Source: Rubrivivax sp. (GTDB lineage Bacteria; Pseudomonadota; Gammaproteobacteria; Burkholderiales; Burkholderiaceae_C). From it: DNA of 8,467 nucleotides. The first letter of the stretch is position 1. Each line of letters opens with the position of its first letter. Shown here piece by piece: positions 7,188 through 8,467 of the stretch. The position numbers and the translations under genes were made by a program. The stretch lies in assembly GCA_027484885.1 (NCBI GenBank), contig JAIXSD010000091.1:1-8467 (forward strand), read 5' to 3'. The notes below the pieces were generated by a model. The model searched no databases. It was not told the DNA's origin and saw nothing but the letters and a program-made list of their open reading frames with translations.

Positions 7188-7702
7188 TTCAGCTGGCTGA
7201 TCATCACCAGGTTGTGGGGGCTACTGCCCAGACTCTCCCCGGGCGCCGACCAGTTGACGGTGATGGTGACCCGCAGGCTCGGGGTCAGCACGGGGCCGCC
7301 GGCGGGCGTGCCGGCCAGCACCGGTAGCGGGTTCACCTGGGCGAAGGTGACCGTCGGCGGATAGTCGCTCACGCCGGGCAAGGTGGCGCTGACCTTTTCC
7401 AGCCAGAGCTTGTAGCCATCGCCTTCGGCGGCGCTGCTGTAGTTGGCCTGCAGGGTGGCGAGGTTGCGATTGCCCACCCACATGGTGCCGATCAGCTCAT
7501 TGGCCAGCAGGGCGGCGTCGGAGCGGTACTTGGCTTGGCCGGCCTGCTTGACCGCCGTGGCCTGCAGGCCGACCAGGCCCAGCACGCCAAGAGCGAAGAC
7601 CAGCAGGGCCACCAGCACTTCCAGCATCATGAAGCCGTGGCTGCGCCGCACCGAAGCGTTGCCGGGGCGCGGCACGGGGTGAAGTCCTTCTTCTTGCATC
7701 AT
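7184..7702 (-). CDS. pilV: Type IV pilus minor pilin PilV
   Basis: The protein has 172 residues from the ATG at 7702. The leader ends SHG, with predicted cleavage after Gly23, then FMMLEVLVALLVFALGVLGL with Glu at mature position 5; this is a standard class III prepilin. The PilV signature QATAVKQAGQAKYRSDAALL (47-66) and ANELIGTMW (67-75) follow, and the protein ends in strands with VTITVNWSAPG and NLVMISQL, as in family members. PilV is one of the minor pilins that prime pilus assembly and couple PilY1 to the fibre. A GTG at 7708 is in frame two codons upstream but directly abuts the AAGGG, so it is an unlikely start. A second ATG follows immediately at 7699. There is an 18-base gap after fimT, and the stop overlaps the possible pilW GTG start. 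No cysteine is present, unlike the flanking pilins. Confidence 0.93.
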   Translation of the reverse strand: MMQEEGLHPVPRPGNASVRRSHGFMMLEVLVALLVFALGVLGLVGLQATAVKQAGQAKYRSDAALLANELIGTMWVGNRNLATLQANYSSAAEGDGYKLWLEKVSATLPGVSDYPPTVTFAQVNPLPVLAGTPAGGPVLTPSLRVTITVNWSAPGESLGSSPHNLVMISQLK

Positions 7703-7707
7703 GGTCA

Positions 7708-7712
7708 CCCTT
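7708..7712 (-). promoter_or_regulatory. Ribosome binding site of pilV
   Basis: AAGGG ends 5 bases before the ATG at 7702 (8 before the second ATG at 7699). The in-frame GTG at 7708-7706 shares a base with this motif, so it cannot be served by it. Confidence 0.65.
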
Positions 7713-7720
7713 TCATGCGC

Positions 7721-8353
7721 TCAGCAGGCTTGCACATCGGTGCTTGGCAGCCTGGGGTTGCACATCCGGACCTGACCCGAGGGCGTGATCACCACGCGCA
7801 GGCAGGTGGCGTCGCCAGAGGCGTCGCAGGATCCGGCCGCGCTGTTGCTGATATCGATGGTGATGGGGGCGTTCGGTGTCGGCGTGGGCTTGCCCAGGCT
7901 GTTGAAGGCGACCGAGCTGCTGTTGGCTGCGACCTGTACCGAGCCGTTGCCGTCCTTGCTGGGCTTGGTGTGCAGGATGCGCGGTGCCACGGTGTCCGAG
8001 GGCGCGGTGGCGCAGCGATTGGCCACCGAGTCGGCGGCCGTGTTCGCGCCGATCACATTGATCACCCAGTTTGTGCCGCTGGTGCTCAGGGCGCAGTCAT
8101 TGGTCAGGGAGGTGGTCAGCTGGAAGCGCACGGCCGTATTGCGGGCCACCGCTTCTGCTTTTGCCAGCTGAATTCCGGCGCTCAGGGAGGTGGCGGTGTT
8201 GCGGATCCTGCTGTTTTGCAGCCAATTCGAGAAGCTAGGCGCCGCCACAGCCATGAAGATTCCGAGCAAGGTAAGGCTGACGATCAGTTCGATCAGCGTT
8301 ACACCGGCCTGTATCTCAGGCCGCACGCCGCACGCTGGAGGCCTCTTTAGCAT
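7721..8353 (-). CDS. fimT: GspH/FimT-family minor pilin (FimT/FimU-like)
   Basis: The protein has 210 residues. A 17-residue leader ends QAG, then VTLIELIVSLTLLGIFMAVAAPSFSNW, with Glu at mature position 5 and the conserved APSF at the end of the hydrophobic helix. The GspH-like domain shows SLSAGIQLAKAEAVARNTAVRF (57-78), the usual helix with AKAEAVxRN, then FNSLGKPTP (150-158) and the closing LRVVITPSGQVRMCNP (185-200). Cysteines at 87, 114, 176, 184, 198 and 210 could make three pairs; Cys210 is the final residue. In Pseudomonas the equivalent gene in the minor pilin operon is fimU, so this is likely the FimU-role member; FimT relatives in other species bind DNA during uptake, which the sequence alone cannot settle. 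The ATG at 8353 has an AGGA 6 bases upstream and overlaps the end of the preceding pilE-like gene by 7 bases. Confidence 0.88.
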   Translation of the reverse strand: MLKRPPACGVRPEIQAGVTLIELIVSLTLLGIFMAVAAPSFSNWLQNSRIRNTATSLSAGIQLAKAEAVARNTAVRFQLTTSLTNDCALSTSGTNWVINVIGANTAADSVANRCATAPSDTVAPRILHTKPSKDGNGSVQVAANSSSVAFNSLGKPTPTPNAPITIDISNSAAGSCDASGDATCLRVVITPSGQVRMCNPRLPSTDVQAC

Positions 8354-8467
8354 GATCCGTCCTGCTTGAGCGCCCAGCAGGTATTGGGGCTGGGCGTGGT
8401 CCAACCGCTGGGAAGGGCGGCGCTGGTCTTCACGCCGGCCTCGTTGACGGTGTAGGTGAAGCCGGCC
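8347..8467 (-). CDS. pilE: PilE-like type IV minor pilin, C-terminal fragment
   Basis: The window's right edge cuts this gene; only the last 39 codons and the TAA at 8349-8347 are present, with no start inside the window. The frame read from 8466 begins AGFTYTVNEAGVKTSAALP, then SGWTT and NTCWALKQDGSC. This pattern, a strand GFTYTVN, a GW pair and a closing CW-x(7)-C loop ending in Cys, is the C-terminal D-region of the PilE minor pilins of beta- and gammaproteobacteria. The two cysteines would close the disulfide loop typical of type IV pilins. PilE in Pseudomonas is part of the minor pilin set. The stop overlaps the fimT start as ATGCTAA, so the two are probably cotranscribed. The prepilin signal, needed for certainty, lies outside the window; the major pilin PilA is the main alternative. 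Confidence 0.8.
   Translation of the reverse strand, partial: AGFTYTVNEAGVKTSAALPSGWTTPSPNTCWALKQDGSC
8360..8363 (-). promoter_or_regulatory. Ribosome binding site of the fimT-like gene
   Basis: AGGA lies 6 bases before the ATG at 8353, within the last codons of the pilE-like gene. It supports the short start over an in-frame extension to 8404, which has no prepilin-like content. Confidence 0.65.

Noticed and set aside
1..8467. CRISPR arrays, tRNA or rRNA genes, insertion sequences, toxin-antitoxin or phage defence genes
   Set aside because: I found no regularly spaced repeats, no transposase-like frames, no clover-leaf sequences and no terminal inverted repeats; essentially all the sequence is explained by the listed genes.

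Overview
The window is GC-rich, densely coding bacterial chromosome. It fits a betaproteobacterium of the order Burkholderiales, probably near the Comamonadaceae or Sphaerotilaceae. This rests on protein style and gene content only: a GltD tail, a FimT-PilV-PilW-PilX-PilY1 minor pilin set, and a PilX subfamily lacking Glu5. No rRNA or other phylogenetic marker is present.

Layout. Positions 1-312 (+ strand) hold the last 103 codons of gltD, the small subunit of NADPH-dependent glutamate synthase. Everything from 316 to the right edge is read on the minus strand as one tightly packed cluster. In transcription order (right to left) it contains: the tail of a PilE-like type IV pilin (8467-8347), a FimT/FimU-like GspH-domain pilin (8353-7721), PilV (7702-7184), PilW (7187-6123), PilX (6129-5485), the large tip adhesin/assembly factor PilY1 (5428-1139), and a TonB-like membrane protein (1146-316). 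Most junctions overlap by 4 to 8 bases. The exceptions are an 18-base gap before pilV and a 56-base gap before pilY1, which contains a perfect stem-loop. The cluster and gltD converge with only 3 bases between their stop codons. The operon promoter must lie beyond the right edge; I see none inside.

How the genes work together. The minor pilins (FimT/FimU, PilV, PilW, PilX, PilE) are inner-membrane prepilins. Their leaders are cut after Gly by the prepilin peptidase PilD. In the Pseudomonas and Myxococcus models they form a priming complex with PilY1 that starts assembly of the type IVa pilus and sits at its tip. PilY1 combines a von Willebrand A-like module with a C-terminal beta-propeller and serves in adhesion, surface sensing and control of retraction. 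The TonB-like last gene is the least expected member; its start overlaps the pilY1 stop, so it is probably translationally coupled.

The window is mostly a recognisable minor pilin operon, not an unknown system. The points most worth following are the TonB-like partner, an altered calcium-loop candidate in PilY1, the cysteine-rich insertion in the PilY1 vWA domain, and the pilX-pilY1 stem-loop.
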